Origin: an uncultured Atopobium sp.
GTDB lineage: Bacteria; Actinomycetota; Coriobacteriia; Coriobacteriales; Atopobiaceae
Reading direction: 5' to 3'
NCBI GenBank assembly: GCA_900555335.1
Contig: USKU01000061.1
Coordinates: 1-7,578, forward strand
Length of the DNA stretch: 7,578 bases
In this document: positions 1 to 6,437 of the stretch, in pieces
Layout: every line of letters starts with the position of its first letter
Position numbering within the stretch: position 1 is the first letter of the stretch
Program-made: the position numbers and the translations under genes
The notes under the pieces: generated by a model
Told to the model about the DNA's origin: nothing
Databases searched by the model: none
Seen by the model: the letters and a program-made list of their open reading frames with translations, nothing else

Positions 1-186
1 TGCACGTTTGAGGTATTTTCAGCGTAATGTATACGTCTTTTTGACAGATTATCTGACTTAGGTGTGTTCAGCCATTAACAAAACAGTGCAATCAACTAAG
101 TAATGCTGCTAAAACCAAATTACGAGAAATTCTTGGACGTATTCTGGGTAAACCAAAAACATAACTTCGCACATTAAAGCTATGTT

Positions 187-308
187 TAGATTGCCACGTG
201 CTTGACCTGCACATCTAACGCGTTGCTCGCACGGCGTGGTTGGCCGTGCGCACCTCGCGCCCTCGCACCCCGTGCACTCCGCGCGTCACGCTGTAAACAG
301 GCAATCTA
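187..308. repeat. 9-bp inverted repeat bracketing a GC-rich block
   Basis: TAGATTGCC at 187-195 is the exact reverse complement of GGCAATCTA at 300-308. The 104 bp between the arms (196-299) is clearly GC-richer than the sequence outside and contains smaller dyads (228-250, and GCAC-CCC-GTGC at 265-275). The arms could close a long structured 5' leader for the DXS-like gene or be the ends of a small inserted element. No target duplication is visible next to the arms, and a 9-bp match over this span could be chance. Confidence 0.4.
228..250. other. GC-rich hairpin in the leader of the DXS-like gene
   Basis: CGCACGGC (228-235) and GCCGTGCG (243-250) form a perfect 8-bp stem around the 7-nt loop GTGGTTG. 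Neither side is followed by a T tract, so it is not a standard intrinsic terminator. It lies about 90 nt before the start codon and could be part of a structured leader or a protein-binding dyad; its function is unknown. Confidence 0.45.
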
Positions 309-341
309 CCTATTTCAGCACCGTTTAATGAAAGGCCGCAC

Positions 342-2099
342 ATGTATATAGAGCAAATCAATGGACCGGAAGACGTAAAAAAGCTGGACGCGGAGGCTCG
401 CGTGGTGCTTGCGCAGGAGATTCGCGACAATCTGCTGGTCATGGAGTCAAAGCATGGCGGCCACTTTGGTCCAAACTTTGGCATCGTTGAGGCAACAATC
501 GCGCTCCATACTGTGTTCAACTCGCCTTTTGACCATATCGTTTACGATGTCTCGCACCAGACGTATCCGCATAAGATGCTCACCGGCCGCAAGCAGGCAT
601 ACATGGATCCCGCGCTCTACGACTCGGTGTCTCCTTACACCGATCCCGCCGAGACCCCGCATGACCTCTTCAAGATCGGCCACACTTCCACCTCCATCAG
701 TTTGGCGCTTGGCCTGGCAAAAGCTCGCGACATCATGGGCGGCAAGGAGAACATCGTCGCAGTTATCGGCGACGGATCCATGTCCGGCGGCGAGGCGCTT
801 GAGGGCTTGAACGTTGCCGGCGAGCTGAACAGCAACTTTATCATCGTCTTCAACGACAACCAGATGTCCATCGCCGAGAATCACGGCGGCATGTACGACC
901 AGTTTGCTGAGCTGCGCCGCACTAACGGAGCTGCCGAGAATAACCTCTTCAAATCGATGGGCCTGGACTACCTGTATGTCAACGACGGCAACGACATCGA
1001 AGCTCTTATCGCCGCATTTGAACAGGTAAAAGATACGACTCATCCGGTCGTGGTCCACATCAACACGCTCAAGGGCAAGGGTTACGCTCCCGCGGAGACA
1101 AACAAGGAGAAATGGCACTGGCACATGCCGTTTGACATCCAGACTGGTCAGAGCCCTGCATCGGGTTCCTCCGAGTCGTATGCCAGCATCTTCGCAGAGT
1201 ATGCGCTCAAGCGCGCAAAGACTGACCCGAAGTTCCTGGTGCTCATGTCGGCTGTTCCTGGTCTTCTCGGTCTTACGCAGGAGCGTCGAGAAGAACTTGG
1301 AAAGCACTACCTTGACGTGGGCATTGCCGAAGAAACCGCAGTTGCAATGGCTTCCGGCTCAGCTCACGCCGGAGCGCACGTGGTTTGGGGGTCAAGCGCA
1401 ACCTTCATCCAGCGCACCTACGACCAGCTGACCCAGGATCTGGCGCTCAACCAGAATCCTGCAGTTATTGTGGGCTCCGGCTCTATTAAGGGCTTGATGG
1501 CCGCCACCCACCAGGGCCTTAGCAGCATTTCCATGATCGCAAACATTCCTAACATGGTGTACCTCGCGCCGTCCAACGCCGAGGAGTACGTTGCCATGCT
1601 CGACTGGGCACTTGACCAGGACAAACACCCTGTCTACATCGCAATTCCTTCCGGTCCCGTGGTCCACGTCGAGGGTCCCGTCCGCACAAACTTCGACGCC
1701 CTCAACACCTACGAGGTCACGCGCAAGGGCTCCAAGGTGGCCGTTCTTGCCCTGGGCGATTTCTACGACCTTGGCGAGAAAACCGTTGAGGCCCTCAGCT
1801 CTACTCTGGGAATTGAAGCCACGCTGGTCAAGCCATACTTTGCCTCTGGCATCGACCAAAATCTGCTCGACAACCTGGTAAAAGACCACAACGTCATCGT
1901 GACCATTGAAGACGGCATTATCGAAGGCGGTTGGGGACAGAATATCGCTAGCTACCTGGGAACTTCTTCTGCGCGCGTGCTGAACTACGGCGTCAAGAAG
2001 GCCTTCTACGACCGCGTCAACATCGCAGAGCTTATGCGAGAAAGTCATCTGGAGCCTGAGCTTATTGCCGCAGATGTTAAGCAGGTGCTGGGTCTGTAG
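342..2099 (+). CDS. DXS-family thiamine-diphosphate enzyme (1-deoxyxylulose-5-phosphate synthase-like)
   Basis: A 585-residue cytoplasmic protein with the full three-domain DXS/transketolase layout, slightly shorter than typical DXS (about 620). The N-terminal domain has HGGHF (38-42), SHQTYPHK (71-78), GHTSTSIS (113-120) and the thiamine-diphosphate/Mg motif GDGSMSGGEALEGLN (143-157) with NDNQMS (171-176). The pyrimidine-binding domain has DVGIAEETA with the catalytic glutamate at E330, FIQRTYDQ (355-362) and THQG (389-392). The C-terminal domain has EDGIIEGGWG (523-532). Canonical DXS condenses pyruvate with glyceraldehyde 3-phosphate for isoprenoids, thiamine and pyridoxal. Here the DRAG-type segment reads GSGS (378-381) and the YPRG-type segment reads IPSG (435-438), so the arginines that normally hold the substrate phosphate are missing. 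The real acceptor may therefore be a non-phosphorylated aldehyde (inference). The start ATG has GAAAGG 6 nt upstream (330-335). The gene is convergent with gldA. Family is certain; substrate is not. Confidence 0.9.
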   Translation: MYIEQINGPEDVKKLDAEARVVLAQEIRDNLLVMESKHGGHFGPNFGIVEATIALHTVFNSPFDHIVYDVSHQTYPHKMLTGRKQAYMDPALYDSVSPYTDPAETPHDLFKIGHTSTSISLALGLAKARDIMGGKENIVAVIGDGSMSGGEALEGLNVAGELNSNFIIVFNDNQMSIAENHGGMYDQFAELRRTNGAAENNLFKSMGLDYLYVNDGNDIEALIAAFEQVKDTTHPVVVHINTLKGKGYAPAETNKEKWHWHMPFDIQTGQSPASGSSESYASIFAEYALKRAKTDPKFLVLMSAVPGLLGLTQERREELGKHYLDVGIAEETAVAMASGSAHAGAHVVWGSSATFIQRTYDQLTQDLALNQNPAVIVGSGSIKGLMAATHQGLSSISMIANIPNMVYLAPSNAEEYVAMLDWALDQDKHPVYIAIPSGPVVHVEGPVRTNFDALNTYEVTRKGSKVAVLALGDFYDLGEKTVEALSSTLGIEATLVKPYFASGIDQNLLDNLVKDHNVIVTIEDGIIEGGWGQNIASYLGTSSARVLNYGVKKAFYDRVNIAELMRESHLEPELIAADVKQVLGL

Positions 2100-2164
2100 G
2101 CGCCGCATCGCCGCCCTGGCGCAAGCCGCGCCTGCGCTCGCAACACATCAAAACCGCAACAAAA

Positions 2165-2192
2165 AAGAGGGGCCGCATCTGCGGTCCCTCTT
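2165..2192. terminator. bidirectional intrinsic terminator between convergent genes
   Basis: AAGAGGG (2165-2171) pairs with CCCTCTT (2186-2192), and CCGC (2173-2176) with GCGG (2181-2184), with one G-T wobble and the loop ATCT: a 12-bp stem. A run of A precedes it on the plus strand, giving a T tract after the stem for transcripts from gldA on the minus strand. On the plus strand only a short TT follows, so it is stronger for gldA but probably also ends the DXS-like transcript. Confidence 0.8.
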
Positions 2193-2226
2193 CTGTATCA
2201 AGCGAATGTGCTGTTGCGGTGCCGTA

Positions 2227-2238
2227 GCGGCGCGCCGC
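2227..2238. repeat. 12-bp perfect GC palindrome downstream of gldA
   Basis: GCGGCGCGCCGC equals its own reverse complement. It lies between the gldA stop codon and the shared terminator, so it would sit in the 3' untranslated region of the gldA mRNA. With no loop and no T tract it is not a terminator itself; the role is unknown and chance in GC-rich DNA is possible. Confidence 0.35.
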
Positions 2239-2257
2239 CGTACCTGCAGCTAAAACC

Positions 2258-3352
2258 TTAAGCCTTAAGAGCGCGGCCCATAGCGTCAGCCTGAACGATA
2301 GCTGCATAGAGCTCGTCAGGAGTGACGTCGCCAGCGAGGTTGTGGATGGTCTCGCCAGGAACGCAAGCAGCCTCAGCAATCTTCTTGATCTGCTCGTCAG
2401 TGGTGATGCCAACCTCCTCGAGGGTAGTTGGAAGACCAACCTCAAGGCAGAAGTCCTGGACCTCGTCGAACTCCTCCTGAGGAACGCCCTCAAGAACAAG
2501 CTGGACTAGGGTACCAAAAGCAACGCAGTTGCCGTGAGGTGCGCTGTGGCCACCAAGAGAGGTGAGGCCGTTGTAGAAGGAGTGAGCTGCTGCGCAGTTA
2601 ACGTTGTCAGCGCCGACGCCACTCATGTAGACGGTTGCCTCGCAGATAGCCTCAAGAGCTGGGGTTACAACGTTGTTCTCGCAAGCCTTAATTGCCTGTG
2701 AACCGTAATCGCGAAGGGTGAGGTAGCACTCCTTAGCAATTGCCATACCAACGCGGGTGATGCCGGTTCCCTCAAGGGAAGGAGACTCGGTGCGGATGGA
2801 TGCGCGACCCTCAAAGTAGGTGCCCAGTGCGTCGCCCATGCCTGCTACCAGGAAGGAAACAGGTGCGTTAGCGATGATCTGGGTGTCGACCATAACTGCA
2901 TCTGGGTTCTGTGGGTAGAAGAGGTACTTGTCAAAGGAACCGTCATCGTTGTAAATAACGGAGAGGCCGGTGCATGGAGCGTCAGTAGCTGCAACGGTTG
3001 GAAGAATAACGATGCGCTTACCAGCGTAATATGCGGTTGCCTTTGCAGTGTCAACAGCGCTGCCGCCGCCGATAGCAACGACTACGTCGATGTTGTCCTC
3101 CTCGACGATAGCCTTCATGCGGTTAATCTCGCCGTTGGAAGAAATGCCGCCGAAGACCTCATAGCGACGGTAGTAGTCGCCCTTGCCCTCAAAGCTCTGC
3201 TCGATCATGTCGTGGGTTGCTTTGTAGCCGCTGTTAGAGCAAACAAACAGGAAGCGCTTTCCCATGTAGCCCATCTCTTTTTCGAACTCGAGACAAGCAT
3301 TTTTGCCCTGAACATACTTCAGTGGCTCACGCATTGCGCGTAGCATTTTCAT
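2258..3352 (-). CDS. gldA: glycerol dehydrogenase, zinc- and NAD-dependent
   Basis: A 364-residue cytoplasmic member of the iron/zinc-containing alcohol dehydrogenase family, of normal GldA length. GldA interconverts glycerol and dihydroxyacetone with NAD and often also reduces hydroxyacetone, diacetyl or methylglyoxal-type ketones. The nucleotide-binding motif GGGSAVDTAK is at 95-104, followed by TDAPCTGLSVIY (123-134), a GldA hallmark. The zinc ligands of the family are present: D174 in GMGDALGT, H257 in AAAHSFYNG and H273 in APHGNCVAFGT. The N-terminus (REPLKYVQGKNA) matches the usual GldA start. The chosen ATG has the ribosome-binding site GGAGAGGGG (3358-3366 on the plus strand) 5 nt away; the ATG two codons in is possible. 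It is convergent with the DXS-like gene and divergent from the MFS gene. No dihydroxyacetone kinase lies in the window. Function is confident; physiological substrate is not. Confidence 0.93.
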   Translation of the reverse strand: MKMLRAMREPLKYVQGKNACLEFEKEMGYMGKRFLFVCSNSGYKATHDMIEQSFEGKGDYYRRYEVFGGISSNGEINRMKAIVEEDNIDVVVAIGGGSAVDTAKATAYYAGKRIVILPTVAATDAPCTGLSVIYNDDGSFDKYLFYPQNPDAVMVDTQIIANAPVSFLVAGMGDALGTYFEGRASIRTESPSLEGTGITRVGMAIAKECYLTLRDYGSQAIKACENNVVTPALEAICEATVYMSGVGADNVNCAAAHSFYNGLTSLGGHSAPHGNCVAFGTLVQLVLEGVPQEEFDEVQDFCLEVGLPTTLEEVGITTDEQIKKIAEAACVPGETIHNLAGDVTPDELYAAIVQADAMGRALKA

Positions 3353-3379
3353 AGGTTCCCCTCTCCGGATACGTTTTAA

Positions 3380-3409
3380 GACCTATGTAATGTATGGTAG
3401 CACTGTCAA
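3380..3409 (-). promoter_or_regulatory. candidate gldA promoter
   Basis: On the minus strand there is a perfect -35 TTGACA (3404-3409). The -10 is poor: TACATA (3384-3389) at a short 14-bp spacing, or TAGGTC (3380-3385) at 18 bp. It sits 30-60 bp before the gldA start, the expected place. The weak -10 could mean that an activator is needed, or that the true promoter is elsewhere in the divergent intergenic region. Confidence 0.4.
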
Positions 3410-3484
3410 AAGAACATAACAGCAAGGAAAATATTTCTGTGGAAGCAATATTTTCTGGTATTGCACACTAAAGCAGCGTGGCAG

Positions 3485-3516
3485 TTGGAAAAAATTCTAT
3501 TTAGAAATCTTATAAT
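3485..3516 (+). promoter_or_regulatory. candidate promoter of the MFS transporter gene
   Basis: A perfect -10 TATAAT lies at 3511-3516, about 48 bp before the start codon. The best -35 is TTGGAA at 3485-3490, at a long 20-bp spacing. The stretch is very AT-rich like the gene it serves, suggesting that the promoter arrived with the gene. Confidence 0.5.
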
Positions 3517-3563
3517 AGGGAGAAATAAAAATAGGGGATAGAGATGGTCTAAAGAGGAAATGA

Positions 3564-4871
3564 ATGTTTGAAAGAAAGCTAGAAACAGCAGAAAAAAACA
3601 TTCTGTTCTACAAATGGTCAAATTATATTAATTCAAGCGTTCTGATTTGGACCATCTTAACTCTTTATTATCTTTGGCGTGGTTTAAGTTATTTTGATAT
3701 TGCACTAGTCCAGAGTGTTGGCGCAATAGCTACAGCAGTACTTGAGATTCCAACGGGCTGGATATCCGATCGTCACGGACATCATATTGTTCTGAAAATT
3801 GCTTCTTTTTCTAGACTTGTGGCAATAGTGACTTTAACCTTTGCAAATAGTTTTTTATTGATGGTAGTTTCTGAATTGTTCTTTTCTTTAGCAAGTGCGT
3901 CGCAGTCAGGAGCTGGAAGTGCTTTTCTTTTCGAAGCGACAAATACAAATTCTGGGATGGATAGGAAGAATGGCGCATATGCTCTAATTCTTTCAAAAAT
4001 GACAGGAACTCAGTCAATCATTAGAATTACTGTTCGTTTAATAGCTCCTGTTCTTTTTAGCATCAATCCTTTGATTCCTTTTGTCATTTCAATCTTTATA
4101 TATTTTCTTAGTCTATTAGTCACTTTGGAATTTAAAGAAAATGATGTAAGCCCTAATAGAAGAGACAATTGCTTACCAGAAGAAGATGAATTTATAAGTA
4201 CTAGAGCTAGTAAATTGAATCTGAAAGAGACTGTACAGACGTTTTTTCAGGAACTTATAAAGATTGTGAAAACTAATACTTTTATTTCCCTTTGTATAGT
4301 CTCAGCAATTGCATTGATTTTAGTTAGTAATTACAGCCAGTTTATTGCCCCAAATTTAACCAGTATGGGATTTGATATAAAGTTCTTAGGGATTGTTACT
4401 GCTGCTGCAAGTTTAGGCGAGTTTTTTGGATCAAGGCTTACGGCAAAGATAGTAAAAACACTTAAAGATTCTTATAAGAAATCTGCTGAAGATAGTATTG
4501 CGTTTTCAGGAAACGTAGAATTTCTCGTTATCTTAGGCGTACTTTCCGTAATTGCGATCTTAATGCTGTGTGCCGGGCTAGTTCCAAGCATTTATGTATG
4601 TATTTTTACTTATGTGGCGATTAATTTATTTTCAACCACCTTAAGTATTTTGATAAACAATCAGATGAATTTAATCGCTGAAGAGAATAATCGCGCAACA
4701 TTACTTTCTGTATCAAATCAGATTGAAGAAATCGCATCAGTGGTTTCGGATCCATTAATTGGAATTGCCTTAGACTTTTCAGGATTTGGAACAACTTATG
4801 TTTGTTTAGGCTGTATTACTCTTGTGGTAATAGCCCTTATTTTTACTATCCATTACAGGAAATGTAGATAG
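3564..4871 (+). CDS. MFS family transporter, AT-rich, probably acquired
   Basis: A 435-residue integral membrane protein of the major facilitator superfamily. Hydrophobic segments run through about 22-186, then a polar central loop of roughly 190-236, then more segments to 429, fitting two six-helix halves. The MFS signature after helix 2 is seen as EIPTGWISDRHGHH (61-74), and SGAGSAFLFEA (115-125) and NRATLLSVSNQ (376-386) resemble conserved stretches of a Firmicute-type subfamily often labelled as drug or metabolite efflux. Substrate cannot be predicted. The gene is much richer in A and T than gldA and fprA and uses codons such as ATA, AGA and TTA freely, pointing to transfer from a low-GC host. 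The start ATG at 3564 has AAAGAGG 6 nt upstream; an ATG at 3560 hits a stop at once. No terminator was seen after it, so read-through into fprA is possible. Confidence 0.85.
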   Translation: MFERKLETAEKNILFYKWSNYINSSVLIWTILTLYYLWRGLSYFDIALVQSVGAIATAVLEIPTGWISDRHGHHIVLKIASFSRLVAIVTLTFANSFLLMVVSELFFSLASASQSGAGSAFLFEATNTNSGMDRKNGAYALILSKMTGTQSIIRITVRLIAPVLFSINPLIPFVISIFIYFLSLLVTLEFKENDVSPNRRDNCLPEEDEFISTRASKLNLKETVQTFFQELIKIVKTNTFISLCIVSAIALILVSNYSQFIAPNLTSMGFDIKFLGIVTAAASLGEFFGSRLTAKIVKTLKDSYKKSAEDSIAFSGNVEFLVILGVLSVIAILMLCAGLVPSIYVCIFTYVAINLFSTTLSILINNQMNLIAEENNRATLLSVSNQIEEIASVVSDPLIGIALDFSGFGTTYVCLGCITLVVIALIFTIHYRKCR

Positions 4872-4918
4872 TCATAACTCAACTTCTTATAATCTATTGG
4901 GTTAAAGTTATCTGGAAA

Positions 4919-4930
4919 GTTTACGTGAAC
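4919..4930. promoter_or_regulatory. candidate operator dyad upstream of fprA
   Basis: GTTTACGTGAAC is a dyad of the form GTTnACGTnAAC, palindromic except at one symmetric pair. It lies about 22 bp before the extended -10 of fprA, a usual place for a regulator. No known regulator site was recognised, and short dyads occur by chance. Confidence 0.25.
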
Positions 4931-4951
4931 ATACACTCACTAGCCGGCAAA

Positions 4952-4960
4952 TGATATCCT
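4952..4960 (+). promoter_or_regulatory. extended -10 promoter of fprA
   Basis: TG-A-TATCCT fits the extended -10 pattern TGnTATnnT, which can work without a good -35; none is visible at normal spacing. Transcription would start near 4967, giving an untranslated leader of roughly 33 nt before the ATG at 5001 and excluding the GTG at 4965 as a start. Confidence 0.45.
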
Positions 4961-4991
4961 TGTAGTGTCAAATTTTCGCACTGTGGTCTTT

Positions 4992-4997
4992 GGAGGA
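4992..4997 (+). promoter_or_regulatory. ribosome binding site that fixes the fprA start
   Basis: GGAGGA is an almost full Shine-Dalgarno sequence, 3 nt before the ATG at 5001. The alternative GTG start at 4965 has no comparable site, and the 12 extra residues it would add do not resemble the family's usual N-terminus. Confidence 0.8.
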
Positions 4998-5000
4998 CAC

Positions 5001-6203
5001 ATGCTTAGTTCTGTCGAAATCAAACCCGATGTCTACTTTGTAGGCGCCCTTGACTGGAACGCTCGCGAGTTCCACGGCTACACCACTGAGCAGGGCATTA
5101 CCTACAATGCATACCTTATCCTGGACGAGAAGGTCACGCTCATTGACACCGTCAAGCGCCCATTCTCCGAGGAGCTGGTCGAGCGCATCAAGAGCATCAT
5201 CGATCCAGCAAAGATTGACGTTCTGATCTGCAACCACATTGAGATGGACCACTCCGGCAGCGTTCCTCGCATTCTGGAGCTCGCGCCAAACGCCGAGGTC
5301 TACGCAAGCGCACCTCAGGGCGTCAAGGAGCTCAAGGCTTTCTATGGCGAGAATATCAACGTCAACGGTGTAAAGACGGGCGATACGCTCAACATTGGTA
5401 AGCGCACCCTGACCTTTGTGCAGACCCCAATGGTCCACTGGCCAGACAACATGGTCACGTATTCCGACTACGATAAGATCCTCTTCTCCAACGACGCATT
5501 TGGTCAGCACTACGCTTCAAGCACTCGCTTTGAGGACGAGTCCGACTACTGCGAGGTTATGAAGCAGGCTCGCAAGTACTACGCAAACATCGTTCTCCCT
5601 TACAGTCGTCAGGCTGACTCTGCTGTTACCGCAGTTAAGGGCATTGGTCTGGAGAACATCGATATTATCGCCCCAGCTCACGGCGTTGCATGGCGCTCTC
5701 ACATTGCCGACATCATCTCCAAGTACGAGGAGTGGACTACCGGCAAGCTTGAGGAGAAAGCCCTGGTTGTATACGACTCAATGTGGGGTTCAACCGACAA
5801 GATGGCTCATGCTCTCCTGGACGGTTTTCTGGCTGAAGGCATTCCTGCCCAGCTCATCGACCTCAAGGAGACTCACATCTCCAACGTCATGTATCACTTC
5901 TTGGATTCCAAGTATGTCTGCGTTGGTTCGCCTACGCTGAACTCTAAGTTCCTGCCTACCGTTTCTTCGTTCCTGACCTATATGAGCGGTCTATCTCCAA
6001 AGAACGACCACCGTATTGGTTTTGCATTTGGTTCTTACGGTTGGGCTCCACTTGGACCAAAGATGGTTCAGGCCGAGCTTGAGGCAGCAGAGTTCACCAT
6101 GCCACTGCCTGTTCACGCTATCGGTTGGATTCCTTCCGACGAGGACCTGGATGCTGTTCGTGCGCAGGTCAAGAACCTGGTCGAGGCTGGCAAGCAGCTC
6201 TAA
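5001..6203 (+). CDS. fprA: FprA-type flavo-diiron protein (O2/NO reductase)
   Basis: A 400-residue cytoplasmic protein of the normal length for A-type flavoproteins. Residues 1 to about 250 form a metallo-beta-lactamase-like domain with the full set of diiron positions: H79, E81, D83 and H84 in CNHIEMDHSG, H146 in PMVHWPDN, D165 in FSNDAFGQ and H227 in PAHGVAW. Residues about 252-396 form a flavodoxin domain whose FMN phosphate loop is YDSMWGSTDKM (258-268), with GSPTLNSKFLP (309-319) and FGSYGWAP (343-350) as further flavin-contact stretches. Such proteins reduce O2 to water and/or NO to N2O, taking electrons from rubredoxin, or from F420 in methanogens. There is no C-terminal rubredoxin or flavin-reductase extension, so a separate electron donor is needed; none is encoded nearby. 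The start is set by GGAGGA just upstream. A terminator follows 24 nt after the stop. Whether O2 or NO is the main substrate cannot be told from sequence. Confidence 0.93.
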   Translation: MLSSVEIKPDVYFVGALDWNAREFHGYTTEQGITYNAYLILDEKVTLIDTVKRPFSEELVERIKSIIDPAKIDVLICNHIEMDHSGSVPRILELAPNAEVYASAPQGVKELKAFYGENINVNGVKTGDTLNIGKRTLTFVQTPMVHWPDNMVTYSDYDKILFSNDAFGQHYASSTRFEDESDYCEVMKQARKYYANIVLPYSRQADSAVTAVKGIGLENIDIIAPAHGVAWRSHIADIISKYEEWTTGKLEEKALVVYDSMWGSTDKMAHALLDGFLAEGIPAQLIDLKETHISNVMYHFLDSKYVCVGSPTLNSKFLPTVSSFLTYMSGLSPKNDHRIGFAFGSYGWAPLGPKMVQAELEAAEFTMPLPVHAIGWIPSDEDLDAVRAQVKNLVEAGKQL

Positions 6204-6227
6204 TCTAGCGGTAAATTTAGCAAGACC

Positions 6228-6263
6228 AAGGCCCTCACATCCAGTCGAATGTGAGGACCTTTT
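6228..6263 (+). terminator. intrinsic terminator of fprA
   Basis: AAGG (6228-6231) plus CCTCACAT (6233-6240) pair with ATGTGAGG (6249-6256) plus CCTT (6258-6261), separated by one C/A mismatch, around an 8-nt loop and ending in TTTT. It starts 24 nt after the fprA stop and should separate it from the repeat region downstream. Confidence 0.85.
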
Positions 6264-6300
6264 ACTGTTAAGGAAACCAACTGGGCAAGAATGATGCAAA

Positions 6301-6364
6301 TGACCCAGAGTGACCCCGAATTGACCCCGAAGTGATCTGAAGTGACCCTGAATTGACCTTGAAG
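6301..6364. repeat. tandem repeat of six TGACC-type units, 10-11 bp each
   Basis: Units start at 6301, 6311, 6322, 6333, 6343 and 6354 and fit TGACCCYGAAK with small changes (for example TGACCCCGAAT, TGACCCTGAAT, TGACCTTGAAG). The fourth is the most diverged (TGATCTGAAG). Units alternate AAT/AAG endings and show a higher-order period of 32 bp (6311-6342 against 6343 onward). The period is close to one helical turn, so every TGACC would face the same side of the DNA. A protein-binding array or slippage product are both possible. Confidence 0.8.
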
Positions 6365-6365
6365 T

Positions 6366-6389
6366 GGTAAAAAAGCCGTTTAGTTGGGG
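6366..6389 (+). repeat. 24-bp repeat, copy R1
   Basis: Begins GGTAAAAAA and ends CGTTTAGTTGGGG, with two variable bases between. It is direct to R2 (4 differences) and inverted relative to R3 (2 differences). It directly follows the TGACC tandem array. Together R1 and R3 bracket 148 bp like the ends of a MITE. Confidence 0.75.
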
Positions 6390-6437
6390 AATACACATTT
6401 CTGCATATAGCGTTTGCCCTGATAAAAATTTTCAGCG

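Larger units (their letters stand above)
1..341. other. non-coding leader upstream of the DXS-like gene
   Basis: No convincing gene is visible. The first part is AT-rich; from about 196 to 299 the composition switches to GC-rich, with repeated CGCAC/GTGCG-type words, before returning to mixed sequence near the start codon. A short open frame from base 2 to the TAG at 59-61 could be the tail of an upstream gene, but 19 codons cannot be assigned. A TTGACA at 41-46 and a TTGACC at 202-207 have no acceptable -10 at normal spacing, so I call no promoter. No thiamine-diphosphate riboswitch core was recognised, although the downstream enzyme uses that cofactor. Confidence 0.5.

Noticed and set aside
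2..61. C-terminal end of an upstream gene
   Set aside because: Only 19 codons before a stop, with no recognisable similarity; another frame or no gene is equally likely.
228..250. Intrinsic terminator of an upstream gene
   Set aside because: The stem is good but there is no T tract on either side.
1..341. Thiamine-diphosphate riboswitch ahead of a thiamine-diphosphate enzyme
   Set aside because: The conserved core of that riboswitch class was not found; the enzyme uses rather than makes the cofactor.
447..1307. 286-residue open frame on the minus strand
   Set aside because: A shadow of the DXS-like gene, whose family motifs are unambiguous on the plus strand.
4874..4911. Terminator of the MFS gene
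   Set aside because: The arms ATAACT/AGTTAT are short and AT-only, with a 17-nt loop and no T tract.
4965..5000. N-terminal extension of fprA from a GTG start
   Set aside because: No ribosome-binding site, residues unlike the family start, and the likely transcription start is downstream of this GTG; the ATG at 5001 has GGAGGA.
6301..6364. CRISPR array
   Set aside because: Units are 10-11 bp with no spacers and no cas genes; it is a short tandem repeat.
5991..6398. 135-residue minus-strand open frame across the tandem repeat
   Set aside because: It overlaps the end of fprA and the fprA terminator, and its N-terminal part is just a translation of the repeats.
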